Of a stretch of DNA of 59,359 nucleotides, positions 1 to 11,288 are shown one piece after another. Source of the DNA: Hyphochytrium catenoides (lineage: Eukaryota; Sar; Hyphochytriomycetes; Hyphochytriales; Hyphochytriaceae); assembly GCA_900088475.1 (NCBI GenBank), contig FLMG01000171.1, positions 1 through 59,359 on the forward strand, read 5' to 3'. Both the position numbers and the translations under genes were made by a program. The notes beneath the pieces are model-generated. The model saw nothing but the letters and a program-made list of their open reading frames with translations. It was not told where the DNA came from and did not search any database. Within the stretch, counting starts at the first letter, position 1, and every line of letters starts with the position of its first letter.

Positions 1-26
1 AGAGAGAGAGAGAGAGAGAGAGAGAG
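1..26. repeat. AG dinucleotide microsatellite
   Basis: Thirteen uninterrupted AG units begin the window, so the true repeat may extend further left. The downstream frame stays open through it and would read as alternating Arg-Glu. Confidence 0.9.
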
Positions 27-145
27 CAGACGCAAGGAAGCTTGATGTTGAAAGTAGTGACGGAGGACCAGAAACATTAGTGAAACGCCCTAAACGGCCA
101 GAGCATCTCCAGGACTCCTTCCAAGGCATGATAATTTCGGCATGA
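2..145 (+). CDS. Possible C-terminal tail of an upstream protein (partial)
   Basis: One forward frame is open from the window edge through the AG repeat and then encodes a polar tail (ADARKLDVESSDGG, then KRPKRPEHLQDSF) ending at a TGA. The composition, an Arg-Glu run followed by a mixed charged tail, is plausible for the end of a protein entering from the left. No domain can be recognised and the frame is only 48 codons, so it could be chance. Nothing gene-like was seen between it and the URI1 start. Confidence 0.25.
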   Translation, partial: ERERERERADARKLDVESSDGGPETLVKRPKRPEHLQDSFQGMIISA

Positions 146-494
146 TGTCCATACCCAAGTATCAATTCCCCAAAAGAAGGGGTCGGTTTTGCTCAAAGAC
201 CTGTATAATAGGAAGGACACACTCTATCCTCGGCATCATGAAGTTGGCTTCGGATTGTATGGCAATCAATCATCAGAATCCGCAGCAGATGGTTTGAGCA
301 ACCTCTTTCATCGTCTTCGCTCCTCAGAAGACGGCGATGCTGCCCAGCCGTCAGTCATTAACGTAGTTCTCCAGAGATGTGCTAGGTCTCCAGAGGGATG
401 CAAGGGGAGACGGAGCACCTTCGATGAACGACCGAGGGTTAACAGTGGCCGCGGCGCACCGGTATCCGTAGGGTAGCTAGATTGGCAGGAAAAG
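146..494. other. Upstream region of the URI1 gene
   Basis: About 350 bp. It has one 95-codon open frame without recognisable similarity or splice context. I see no gene. It probably holds the promoter and 5' leader of the URI1-like gene. Confidence 0.4.
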
Positions 495-2829
495 ATGCTT
501 CCACGTGCGACGGCTGAAAGAGAGGTAAGTTGCTCGGGAACAGTGTGAGGTCTGTGGCTTCTATGGGACGATTGACTAATGCAGATTGTAGCGAGGGCAA
601 GAACTGGTGAATAAAGTGCTGGAAAGGGAAGAAGCCTTGGCTAAGCTCGATGACCTCTCATCGCTCCTGGAAGATCTGCCCAAGCGGCTCCGACACTCTG
701 TTATGGTAGAGTTCTTTCCACGTACTACCGAGCACAGTTTTCGGTCTTTTGCCTCCTTCCATATTGCATTCTTGCCTCTGCTATCACCGAAGACCGGACA
801 CATCTGTCTTCATCCCTGTCACACACTTTGCCAAGCTACTCAACACAGACAGCTACCATCTCTCCTTTCCTTCCTTCTGAGTCACTTCTCTGCTCCTACC
901 GTCTACTTGCCATCATCCGATCCGCCTAACAATTATTTGTACAGATTCCCATCAGCAGTAAGGCCTCAGTGCAAGGCGAAGTGATCAATACGAACCAGAT
1001 CCTTGTCAGGCTGGGGGAGGAGACTTTCGTCTGGAGATCTGCTCATCAGTGCCGAGACATCATCGAGAGAAGGAAGAAGGGTAGCTGAAACCTCCTTACC
1101 TTACTTTCTTCCCCATTGGGGCTTACAGTTCTTAGTCTCTTACTTCCCCAGCGGCGTCTGACAATCTGTGATCTCTCGTTCGCTTGAGTGAAGCTTTGTC
1201 CGTCGTTTTGCCCTTATGACAATGTGGGGCCAGTTCGTGTGAGCTCCTTCGCTCTATGTCATTGATGGTGCTCTGACCATCTGGCTAATGGATGGACGCA
1301 TCCTTCCTACACCTCTCCCTTCCTCCCACCTTTCAGCGTACGGAAAGGAGCTCTCAACGTACAAGGATGAATTAGAGGCCATCGACAAGTCTCTGCAGAA
1401 AGTGCGTAGTGTTTTTGCACTGAAGCAGGTAACCTCCCTCTTTTAGTCCCTTCTTTCTTCCTCATCGCATAACTGTTTCAAATGGCACTGCTTAGCAATA
1501 TGAAGAGGAAGATATCAGAGAGATCTACGAGGATTTGGATGCTGATGAAAAGTTCTGGGAACAACACGCAGGTGCGCTCAACTGCAGAGAAGTGATCAAG
1601 GACTCAATCTTGTCACGCACTCTGCAACTATGCTATAAGAGCCTCACACGCTAAAAACGGAGGGACCCGAACGCTCTCCGCGGCACCGAGGTTCACCGCA
1701 TCGATGGCACCCCTATGTCCGTCCTAAGCATCTCCTTTCTCCACGTAATTGCCGCGGTTTTGGCATGTAGCCCAGCGCCAGGAAGAAGAACAGAGCGAAA
1801 GTGAGGTAGAAGCACCAGCACCAGCGGTAAAATGCTATGTCCCCAAGCACGGGGCACTGGAGGTTCTCAGCTACCTTTCCTTAGGCACAGCAGGACGCCA
1901 TAGTGGATGTCCGCCGAAGATTGGAGGAACTGGAGCTGCTTGAGCTCCAGGAAGAGACGATAGATCAAGAGCTGGAGACAAGTAAGTAGTTGCTCAGCAG
2001 TGACTTCACGTCATTGAGACTTTGATGGCCCTAGCATTCCTCACTTACTCCTCCTCTCTCTGTTCCCCACTTGACGTGCGACGGAAAATCTGCATCTTAT
2101 CAGAAGCAAGTGACTCAACAGCAGCAGAGAGACTACCAGCAAACAAGGTTTGTCAGTCGGAAAGGAGCTGCCCATTCTACGGCTGTATGTTTTGACTCTC
2201 TCCATTATTAGATTTGAATTTAATGCACCTCCTTTTCCTAGTAAAGGCCCAGTATATGCATTAAAGAGTGTAACCTGTCGGCTCTTCTGTCTTTATAGAG
2301 CTCTAGGGGTTTCAAAGCAGGCTTCTTGCTAGGACCTAACCGGAAGGTTAAAGAGAGTTCGAAGGTTTCAACGCCAAAGTCCGCCCTGAAAAGCCCCAGA
2401 GAAAGGGAAGCAAGCAGCCGTGAAAAGACTCAAAAGAAGGTGCAGTTTGTGCAGACCGAAGACGATAACGCTGCTCAATCTTCGCCCAGAGCACAGGTAA
2501 GCCTGTAGAAGAACACCCGTTTCCTCGCACGCATCTCAGCGCAAGGGCAGGTAGTGGACGACGACCAGGAGGAATACTCGTCCTCGTCGACGTCATGGCT
2601 CGACGTTCCTATTCGTGATAGACAAGAGTCCAACTCTCCTTCTACTGCGCCAGCGTCTCCTGCTCCGATGGATGAAGTAAGAGTTACACCTGCACCCAAT
2701 CTCTAGCCAATTGTCTTTTACTAACAATTGGTCGATAACCTTCCGTGTATCTGTTAGGAACCCGTGCCTCCGAAGCGGGTGTCCCGTTTTAAGGCTCAGC
2801 AGCTTCAGAAGCGTCAAGCTCACAGCTGA
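495..2829 (+). CDS. URI1: URI1/Bud27-type unconventional prefoldin
   Basis: URI (RPB5 interactor; yeast Bud27) is a prefoldin-like scaffold that helps assemble RNA polymerases in the cytoplasm and links to TOR signalling. Eleven exons give a 346-residue frame: 495-524, 592-705, 945-1080, 1337-1428, 1496-1571, 1771-1826, 1885-1981, 2104-2147, 2299-2496, 2551-2676, 2758-2829. Near the N-terminus the protein shows the alpha-prefoldin pattern: a coiled coil, then LPKRLRHSVM, a beta segment with VINTNQILVRLGEETFVW, then a second coiled coil (YKDELEAIDKSLQKV). The C-terminus is acidic and Ser-rich and ends with RVSRFKAQQ, like the VSRFK box typical of URI/Bud27. An earlier SRGFKAGFLL may be a second, weaker box. 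ATG 495 was chosen because it lies in a short first exon with a perfect GTAAGT donor and stop codons precede it. The human protein is longer (about 535 residues), so the linker is shorter here. Confidence 0.85.
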
Positions 2830-3981
2830 GATTTTACAATCCTAGCCTCTCGTCTCCTGTCAGGGCAATAGATGCTTCCCCTCTTTGCTTAACCCCTCTT
2901 TACCGACAAGAGATAGGAGAGCTATCGTGTTTGGAAAGGAAACACATAGGACAACAAGCAAAAACGAAGGAGGGCCGGAGTGGGGTGAGCGAGAGAGAAG
3001 AGAGAAGAAGCAATGGACCAGTAAAGCAAGCCTGTCAGTCCGTGTATAGGGCGTCAACCGCAGTAATGGCTAAGAGTCTATGCGCTGCCAAGGATGGAAG
3101 CCTGGGCACGAGTGATTTATGTTGATGTCATCAGCGGAAGGGTCTAAATAGTTCTATTCCTCGAGCTGATATCCCTATCTTCGTATAATACACTCGCCCA
3201 CGTCTAACGCGGTCTCCGAGCGCTAAGACATGCAGCGGCGGCCCTTTCACTTCAATTCGTGCGGGCAATGGCACCTCTCCCCCCACTGCCATAAGAAAAA
3301 GACGCGATCCTCAAGAGCAAGGTGTCTGCTTCAGGTAGCTATGTCTCCAGTTGTCCTGACAGTGGAGGGCAGTAACAGGCGCCCCTGCGCTTCAATGATT
3401 AGTCACGCGGTTGTCCGGGAAGCCAGAGGCAGCCACGAGCACATTCTCCTGAATCCTCAGGTGCTGGTGCTGTCTGTCTGTCTGGCCGCCTGTCTGACCT
3501 TTCAACAAGAGACAGAGCAAGATCATTCCCCTTACTCCTGGAGGAGCTCTGGACCTTATCTAAGAGTACAATAGGATCAGAGGGAGGAAGCATTTGTTGA
3601 AGATCAAGGAAGGTGGAAGTGAGCTGTTGACGGAGAGGAGAGCTGAGGCGCTAGGACAGCTGAGGCGCTAAGCGATAGCGGCAAGAGCGAGGCAGGAGCC
3701 AGCAGAAGGAATAAGAGAGAAAGGATTCTGCGCGCTGGGTGTGCTCTCTTGCACTCTACTAATAGCTGTGACCTTGAGAAGCGGAGAGAAAGCAGAGGCA
3801 AGACTCTGTTCAAGCGCATTGAGACATTCATTGATTGGACTTCACTATGCTTGGCGTCGTGAGGAAGGTTGCACTGACCACCAGGTAGCAAACCTTAAAA
3901 CGAACATCTGGACCGTTCAACCTCTTCTATCCTCTTCTAGTCCCTTACCCTTAGTCTGCCACTTCTCAAGAGTGCTTCCCT
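2830..3981. other. Intergenic region
   Basis: About 1.15 kb between two forward genes. Only short open frames without coding signature are present. A 13-bp unit, GCTGAGGCGCTA plus the next base, occurs twice near 3640-3672. I see no RNA gene. It should hold the URI1 3' end and the DHAD promoter. Confidence 0.4.
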
Positions 3982-6900
3982 ATGTTTGGCAGCGCTCCTC
4001 GGAGCAATGGCGCTTTCCGCATTGGCACGAGAGCTTTCTCCTCGTCATCCGCACTGGGAGAGGGAGAGGGAAAGCTGAACAAGTGGAGCTCAAAGATCAC
4101 TCAACCCAAGGCCCAAGGAGCTTCACAGGCGATGCTCTACGCCACAGGACTATCCGAGGCTGACATGAGTGCGTTCTTCTCCTACTTGACCTCTACTCTA
4201 GCTCTCTAGTTGTTGGAAACCTTCAATTACTATCTGTTCGCCTCAAAGCGATATTCTATGGATGCGTTGGCCCCGTCTCCACCTGCTCTGCTGCCATAGC
4301 TGGTGATAAAGGCTATAGTATGCTCTTTTGATAGACGTGGCTCTAGTATGTTACTTTCTTGGAATTGCTCATTCACTACTTCTAGACAAGGCGCAGGTGG
4401 GCATCGCTAGTGTCTGGTGGGAGGGCAATCCTTGCAACATGCATCTTCTGGACCTCTCTGGGCGTGTCAAGCAGAGTGTGCAGCAGGCGGGACTCATTGG
4501 GTACAGGTTCAACACAGTGGGAGTCAGTGACGGCATCAGCATGGGGACTAGGGGAATGAGCTACTCTTTACAGGTTGGCAGCATCAAGTATCTATCTTCC
4601 ATAGTGCAACGATTCTTAAGAGTCCATGTTCTCTTCTTGTCCAAGTCGCCATCTCCCGTAACCTCATATCTACTTCCTCCGCTATCACCTCTTCCCTATG
4701 TGTTGGGTTCCTACTCGCTCGTCTCTCTCGTAAGAGGGAATGAGGACGTGGGCCTCTGGCCTGCAGTGTCCCCCATGTCCACGTAACTTAAAAACTTAGA
4801 CTTCTTCTGCGTCTAACGGACTGTCTCTTCTTCCTCTATCCTTGCATCTCCATCTCTCCTCCGCAGTCCCGAGAGATAATAGCCGACTCCATCGAGACAG
4901 TAATGGGCGGCCAGTGGTATGACGGCCTAATCTGTATTCCGGGCTGCGATAAGAATATGCCCGGCTGCGTTATCGCCATGGCTCGGGTAAATCGTCCATC
5001 GATCGTGGTGTACGGTGGCACAATCAAGCCTGGTTGCGACAGCAAGGGAAAGACGCTAGACATTGTGTCGGCGTTCCAGAGCTATGGTGAATATATTGCA
5101 GGGAGGTACGGACGAGATTTCATTTTTACCTGCTAGCAACAGTTCTGAGCGTCCAAGGGTGGGATTCTTTTTCAGTAGAGCACTTGCTTTCTTTTTGGTT
5201 TGTCTGGCATCTGTGTGCCATGTCGTTTAGGATGTTTCGCTGATGTAGGGCGACCTGGAGCCCATAGTCTATCATTCTCCTCCTTGATGCAATGCTTCCA
5301 TCACCTCTCCACTACCTAACACCAATGCTCCCACAAATACTAGAATCACAGAGGAGGAGCGGCAGGACATCGTTCGCCATGCTTGTCCTGGTGCCGGAGC
5401 CTGTGGGGGCATGTACACGGCAAACACGATGAGCTCCGCCATCGAGGCGATGGGTCTCTCTCTTCCGTACAGTAGCAGTGCCCCAGCGGTCGATATGGAT
5501 AAAGAGGAAGAATGTGAAAGAGTAGGAAAGGCAATCAAGAACATTCTGGAGAAGGACATCAAACCCTCGGATATTATGACCCGAGAGGCTTTTGAAAATG
5601 CGATGGTATGCCCGCCTCGGCCTCGGGCTCATCAACTCAAACTGAGTGCCCCTCCCGTGTTTACATGATATAAGCTTGACCAAGGGCTGACTCATTATGA
5701 GGCCAGAGTCTCAGGCCCTTATAGTCTTGTGTCTTCTCAGTAGCTTGCCCTTTCTCATTACGATATGGCCCATTTCTATCTGGTTCTGTAGGTCCTAACG
5801 ATGGCGCTGGGCGGCTCTACCAACGCTGTATTGCATCTGCTTGCTATGGCAAAGGCTGTCAACGTCCCGCTAACCATTGATGATTTCCAAGAGGTTAGCA
5901 ACCGTGTGCCATTCATCGCAGACCTCAAGCCTAGCGGGATGTATGTCATGGAGGATCTGCACCGGTATGTCACTTAGTGAAAGTAGAAAGCGTTAAGACT
6001 GTTTGGTCTCGGAGTTCTATATTCACTATGTTTACCTGTAGTGTGCCAAGCGCACTCTTTGCTTGCAGCTTTCGGTCTCGAACCAAACTAAGAAACCTCC
6101 GCACTTTCGTCCTCTCCCACCAGCGACGGAGGCACGCCTGCCGTGATGAAGTATCTTCTCGAGGAAGGATTCCTCCATGGTGATTGCATAACTGTCACTG
6201 GGCACACTGTAGCAGAGAACCTGGCGTCTGTTCCGCCACTGAAGTCGCGGAAGATCATCCACGAACTCAAGAACCCCATCAAGCCTACTGGACACATTGC
6301 CATTCTCAAGGTTAGACATTCAAGAGATAGAGCCAAGGATAAAAGACGATTGAGATCTTGCTTTGGACGACGGATTGAGCTTGGCCGAAAATTTAACTTC
6401 ATTCTTGTCTTAGGGCTCTCTGGCTCCAGATGGCGCTGTAGCTAAGATTACAGGGAAGGAGGGCCTTAGATTTGAAGGGCCAGCGAAAGTGTTTGACTGT
6501 GAAGAAGACATGCTGAAGGGTTTGGAACAGGGCGAGATCAAGAAGGGCCAGGTCATCATTATCAGATACGAGGGACCTAAGGGAGGTCCTGGGATGCCTG
6601 AGATGCGTAAGTGCATTTCCCTTCGATTCGATGTCTAGTCGGTCTTCTTTATTGTGGGCCCGTCGCTACTAAGTCAAAACGTGAGGGATGTGACTAGAGA
6701 TGAGAAGAAATGAGAGATTAAGAGCTGGAGCTGGGAAGATAAGTGCGAGCTGTCCTAGGAGTATGACGTCTGGACGAAGAGACAAAGTGCGCAGACGGTC
6801 GCTAACGCTCACTTCTAGTGACGCCAACCTCCGCCATCATGGGGGCTGGTCTAGGCAAGGATGTCGCCCTGTTGACTGATGGGCGCTTCTCAGGAGGATC

Positions 6901-7310
6901 TCACGGTAAAGCCATCCCCCCATGTGACTGACTTCGGCCGTTTAAGGACCTCTTTTCATCCCCGCTCCTTTTGAGTCCTCGGGCATCATTCACTCATCTT
7001 TCATTTATATAACGCCTCTCCTATGGCATCTGCTTTGGTGGTCCTCTAAGCCCCTCCTGTCATAGGATTCATCATCGGCCATGTGACCCCTGAAGCGCAA
7101 GAAGGCGGGCCTATCGCCTTTGTGAAGGACGGAGATAACGTCATTATCGACGCAGAGACGAACCGGATTGACGTCGAGATCAGTGCGGATGAATTAAAGA
7201 AGAGAAGGGCGAAGTGGACTCCTCCGCCTCTGAAGGCTACCAGAGGAACTCTGTACAAGTTTATCAAGAATGTGAGCTCAGCTTCCGAGGGCTGTGTAAC
7301 CGATGCTTAA
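3982..7310 (+). CDS. ILVD: Dihydroxy-acid dehydratase, organellar
   Basis: This Fe-S enzyme dehydrates 2,3-dihydroxy-3-methylbutanoate and its C6 homologue to 2-oxo acids, the third step of valine and isoleucine synthesis, in plastid or mitochondrion. Nine exons give 586 residues, normal for the family: 3982-4168, 4386-4573, 4867-5105, 5344-5605, 5792-5964, 6124-6310, 6414-6606, 6819-6905, 7066-7310. Family motifs are continuous across the exons: [21 protein letters not shown], the cluster motif [24 protein letters not shown] with the second cluster cysteine, [14 protein letters not shown], and near the end [11 protein letters not shown] and [13 protein letters not shown]. The first 30 residues ([20 protein letters not shown]) are rich in Arg and Ser and lack acidic residues, as in a transit peptide; which organelle is not resolved. 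The enzyme implies de novo branched-chain amino acid synthesis. No frame breaks were seen. Confidence 0.96.
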
Positions 7311-7720
7311 GATAGAGAACTAGAGCTCCAAGAAGGCAAAACGTTGAAAGAGACAAGACAGAAATATAGAGGGCAGTTCACTCTGCTGGAGGTCGGGGCA
7401 TTCTCTGTGCTATTTCTCGACCGGACCATCTGCAGCAGCGAAGAAGAATAAATGGTGCTTCTGGACGAGAATACGGGTCCATTGGTCTATTAGTAACTAA
7501 AATAGATGCCCCTAATATTCCAGTAAGTATAACATAACAACACAGCGTAGCCTCATGATGACCCTCGATCTCTGCTACCATCCTGATCCTGCAGAAAGAC
7601 GTGGGTAAGCTGTAAGAAACCAAGAGAATAAGCGACACGATCTCTCTAAAGCCGGTAATTAGCAAGAAGAGGACCAACTTCGACCATAGCAGGACGATGA
7701 AGAGTGTGGCCATGAGAATT
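7311..7720. other. Convergent 3' intergenic region (DHAD/HDAC)
   Basis: About 410 bp between convergent stop codons. A hydrophobic reverse-strand open frame crosses it but overlaps the last HDAC exon and has no recognisable family. I see no gene here. Confidence 0.4.
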
Positions 7721-10438
7721 TCATACCTTATCTCCCGCATAAAACTCAGCGTCATGCTCTCTCTGTTTATGCCTATCTGACTCTATAAGCGAGATGTAAC
7801 GTGTCAGAAGTGAAGCACAAGGAATGGGCTAGGTAGGGGTTGTGAAGTTTACTAATGGACGCTAAGGAGCTATGGAGGGCAACAAAAGGGGAGGTCCGAC
7901 AGCCCGGGATACATACTTTCCGATCTATCGTCTGGATTCTTTTTATCTTCATCTTCCTCAGCAATCATAGCGTCTGGGGGTACCTGGAGACGGACGAGGA
8001 TGAATAATGGATCAGCTGATTTGTGCCAGTGTACCTCTCCACAGTAGTTACACTTTACCATCTGCATCTGCACACTAGGCGCTCCCTGGAGACATCTTAA
8101 GTTCTCAAATATCTTCACTCTGTGCGCCATACGAGCCAAGCAAGACAAGAAATATGTTAAGGAAACTGCTACGTAGGCGTCAAAGGGTCGGGTTGCATGC
8201 GTGTCAATCCAGCCCAGCGAATAAAGGAGGACTAAGGCCAAAGAAGGAAAGGCTAACATCTCCATCTCTAGTGGTCTCACTTCTGTTTCTCTAGGTACTC
8301 TTTGACATTCAAATTCTCGACATTGGCGGGTTGTAAATGTAGTTTAAAGTCCGGTGAGTAGTACTCAAAGTAATCGTTGTAGGGAATGTCGTCGCTAAGA
8401 GTAGAAGAAGCACCTAAGTTAGTCCCAATGACGGAACATTGATCACAAAAACAAGTGCGCAGCCAGACGTCCACCGTAGGAGCACAAGCATTAGGTTCGT
8501 AGATAACTCTTCTCTGTAAACGTGAAGGAATGAGAAAGAGTCAAGAAGCTCTACCTGATGGGCGTGTTTAACAGCACGGAAGTCTCATAAGCCCAGCAAC
8601 GCGCAACGTTACGTATGGTGTAGCCGCCTCCACCCAACACCAGCAAAGGAAGCCCGAAGCTCTTTACGAACTTCACTGCTTCAGCGTGACCTTTCGGGAT
8701 AAGGGGAGTGGGAAGAATTTAGACGGGGAGCAAGGCTTGGTTTGGAGGCGTGGCACTTACCCTTTAGCGTAAGGTTGAAGCATCCTAACCGGTCTCCAGT
8801 CAGCGAGTCGGCTCCACACTGGAGAACGACGGCATTGGGCTGGAAAACGTCCATAACTTTGGATATTACCTGAGAAATGTGTACAAGGAAGAGCAGAGAT
8901 GACCACAGAGAAGGACAACCACCGCAGAAGTTATCAAGCGAAAACATGCCAGCATTATTTGTTATAAGTGAATAGGACGGAGGGAAAGAGTGTGGAAGGT
9001 GAGATAGAGAGCCCTACTGCGCAATGAATGCTCGTAGGCTAGCAAAGGTGCAGCCCAACAGGGTGATAGGACTTACTGGCTTGAAGATGCTCTGAAAAGA
9101 CTTGTCGTCCATTCCCTCCAACAGTGGGCAGTTCACTGCGTAGTACTTGCCTTTCTTTGCGCCAACATCCTACAAAGAAGATTCTTTAGGGCATCATTAT
9201 CACCACCAAAGTGGCCCCTTCCACACTCCGCTGCCTCCTATTAACCATGCCCGGCGCTCGTATGGACGGTCCTCTCTATTTAGTGATATCTGCCTCTCCT
9301 ACGCGCCTCTAAAGGGGTCCAGCCTCATTAATCCTTTTGCAGTTCTTGATCACGCACCTTGACATCTCCAGTGCCTGGGAAGAAGTCGCCAAACTGAAAG
9401 AAAATAGAGATTATTGGGTTAATGCCGGTCTCAGAAATTAGAGCCTTAGCCCATCGCCCTGCACCTTATCTCACCCACCTTGTGAAAAGAAACTGTCATT
9501 ACTCTGTCCGTCACATAGAAAGCTTCCTCTACACCATCGCCATGGTGGATATCGATGTCAATGTAAAGCACTCTCGCATGGTACTTCAAGAGCTCAAGAA
9601 TGGCCAGCACTATGTCATTGACGTAACAAAACCCTGAGGCCTCGCATTTCTTGGCGTGATGTAACCCTCCGGACCAGTTTATGCAGATGTCAGCCAGCCC
9701 ATGATTCAGCTTGACAGCGCCATCTATAAGGTGTGAACGGGGAACATCGTAAGGATAAGAGCTATGACGGCCCCTAATCCACATCCTTCATGGCAATCTC
9801 AAGCCAGAGTTCCTACCCCTTTCCCTACAACCCGAATATATGTCAGCTTCCATACTACGCTCCAAGTTCTCCTCAGCTCATTTCTCCCAAGAGTCCACTA
9901 ACCTATAGACGCTCCTGTGTACGTCTGGCAAAACTCAAACAGTCCATCAAAAACTGGACAGTCGGTATATTCTCCAATGTTGACTGTGCAGAGATGTGTC
10001 ATTGGTCTGATAAAGAACGAAAATGACAGGCAAACGACGCCACGTACACTTTTGCATTTTGTCTTGAAACTCTTTCATTGTGTCTGGGCTTATCTTCTCT
10101 AGAAACCGGATGTAATCTTCTGAGTGGAACTTTGTCATCTCTTCTGCGGTCGCTGCATGAGACCGCTGTGACCACCGAAAGAGTCAAAGACTTGTCTGAT
10201 TGAGCAGAGTAAGCGTCCCCAAACACTTACATAAACTTCCATTTTTCTATAGAGTCCATAAGTGAGAAGCAGATGGTGTGTCAACTTCAGTCGATGCGGT
10301 TTCATGGGGTGGCCGGGGCCATAGTAGTAGTTTCCGACATCGCCTAGGGGTTCCAATGTTAGTTGTCAAGACCGAGCTACTATCCCGGAGAGCACGTTAC
10401 AAACCTTGATAAAAATAGGCCACTCTTTGCTTGCTCAT
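7721..10438 (-). CDS. HDAC1: Class I histone deacetylase (RPD3/HDAC1 type)
   Basis: Zinc-dependent nuclear deacetylase of histone lysines and the catalytic subunit of co-repressor complexes. Thirteen exons, 5' to 3': 10438-10405, 10343-10231, 10165-10048, 9983-9903, 9723-9479, 9393-9358, 9169-9077, 8869-8761, 8690-8555, 8394-8281, 8119-8059, 7983-7917, 7782-7721, giving 422 residues. Conserved blocks follow HDAC1/2 closely: [40 protein letters not shown] (catalytic His pair), [16 protein letters not shown] (zinc ligands), [14 protein letters not shown] (zinc Asp), [15 protein letters not shown] (catalytic Tyr) and [14 protein letters not shown]. The first exon supplies [11 protein letters not shown]. 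The last exon was chosen because it ends in EFYAGDK, like the acidic EFY tail of protist and plant class I enzymes; reading through its intron would instead stop at 7870. The gene is head-to-head with the Tudor/EF-hand gene. Confidence 0.95.
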
Positions 10439-11288
10439 CCTTTTATCCTATAATTTAGGTTATGAATCGGGCAACTATGGGCTAAGTGCGGAAGCAGACA
10501 ACACTAGTCGAGTACATGCACCGCCCAGGGACCTAACGAGAGGTAATCTTCCTTGACTGCAGTCCAGAAAGGCCTTCGAACCTTCGGACCTGACTAGCCT
10601 CTGTCACAGTTGCTGTTGGCTAGTACACTTAGCAGCCCATACCTCCAGAACAAACCCGCTGTAGATATAAACAAGCGAGGAACTAGTGTCCTACTGATGA
10701 TCGATGCTTCATCATCAATGAGAGTCTCTAGACGGTCATCAAACCGCTGGACAAATCCAGGTCTTCTGCAGACCGATGCTGCCATGCCGCCATCTCCATC
10801 TGCAATTTTGGAGGGAAGAAAGTGATTAATCTCTGTAGCTTCAATAGTTACCGAGAAACTCTATAAAATCAGTAATCAAATAAATGATAACCGAATCGTT
10901 GATAACCAACGCTCCTCCGACAAGGCCGTTACAACGAAGTCATCATCTCATTCCTTTCGTGCTGTCCTCAGCTGGCTCTGGACAGCTCCTCCCTGTCGGC
11001 AGCAGTGAGGCGACAGGCGCTCACCGTCATAAGAAGACCTATAATAATGGTCATCAAGATCAGCTCTACCATTGAATGCAAAGCAGCAATCCTCTTGGTA
11101 ACCATCATTTTGCCCTGTTGAGAGCCTTGTGTGCACTCGGCCAGCTATCCGACTGCAGGTGAAGATCAAGAGCTTTGTCCTACTGACAATTGGCCCGCCA
11201 GCCAGTTGACCCAGTGCAGAGCCAATGATCTTTCGAAAGGTAGTTTAGGGAAAGGAAGAGACCGATTAGAAGCGGGCTGCGAGGCCCG
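10439..11288. other. Divergent intergenic region, likely shared promoter
   Basis: About 850 bp between two head-to-head starts (HDAC on the minus strand, Tudor/EF-hand protein on the plus). It includes an AT-rich patch near 10855-10905 (CTATAAAATC, AATAAATGATAA). Short open frames on both strands lack family signature. I infer a bidirectional promoter; no specific factor site can be named. Confidence 0.4.

Noticed and set aside
3230-3574. 114-codon forward frame
   Set aside because: No domain, no splice signals linking it to neighbours, and equally long frames exist on the opposite strand.
7378-7755. Hydrophobic 125-codon reverse frame resembling a small membrane protein
   Set aside because: It overlaps the spliced last exon and stop of the HDAC gene in another frame and shows no family motif; it spans the convergent 3' regions.
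7870-7983. HDAC ending by read-through at 7870
   Set aside because: A GTATGT donor and a good acceptor lead to a 62-nt exon ending EFYAGDK, the expected acidic EFY tail of class I HDACs, so the spliced end is preferred.
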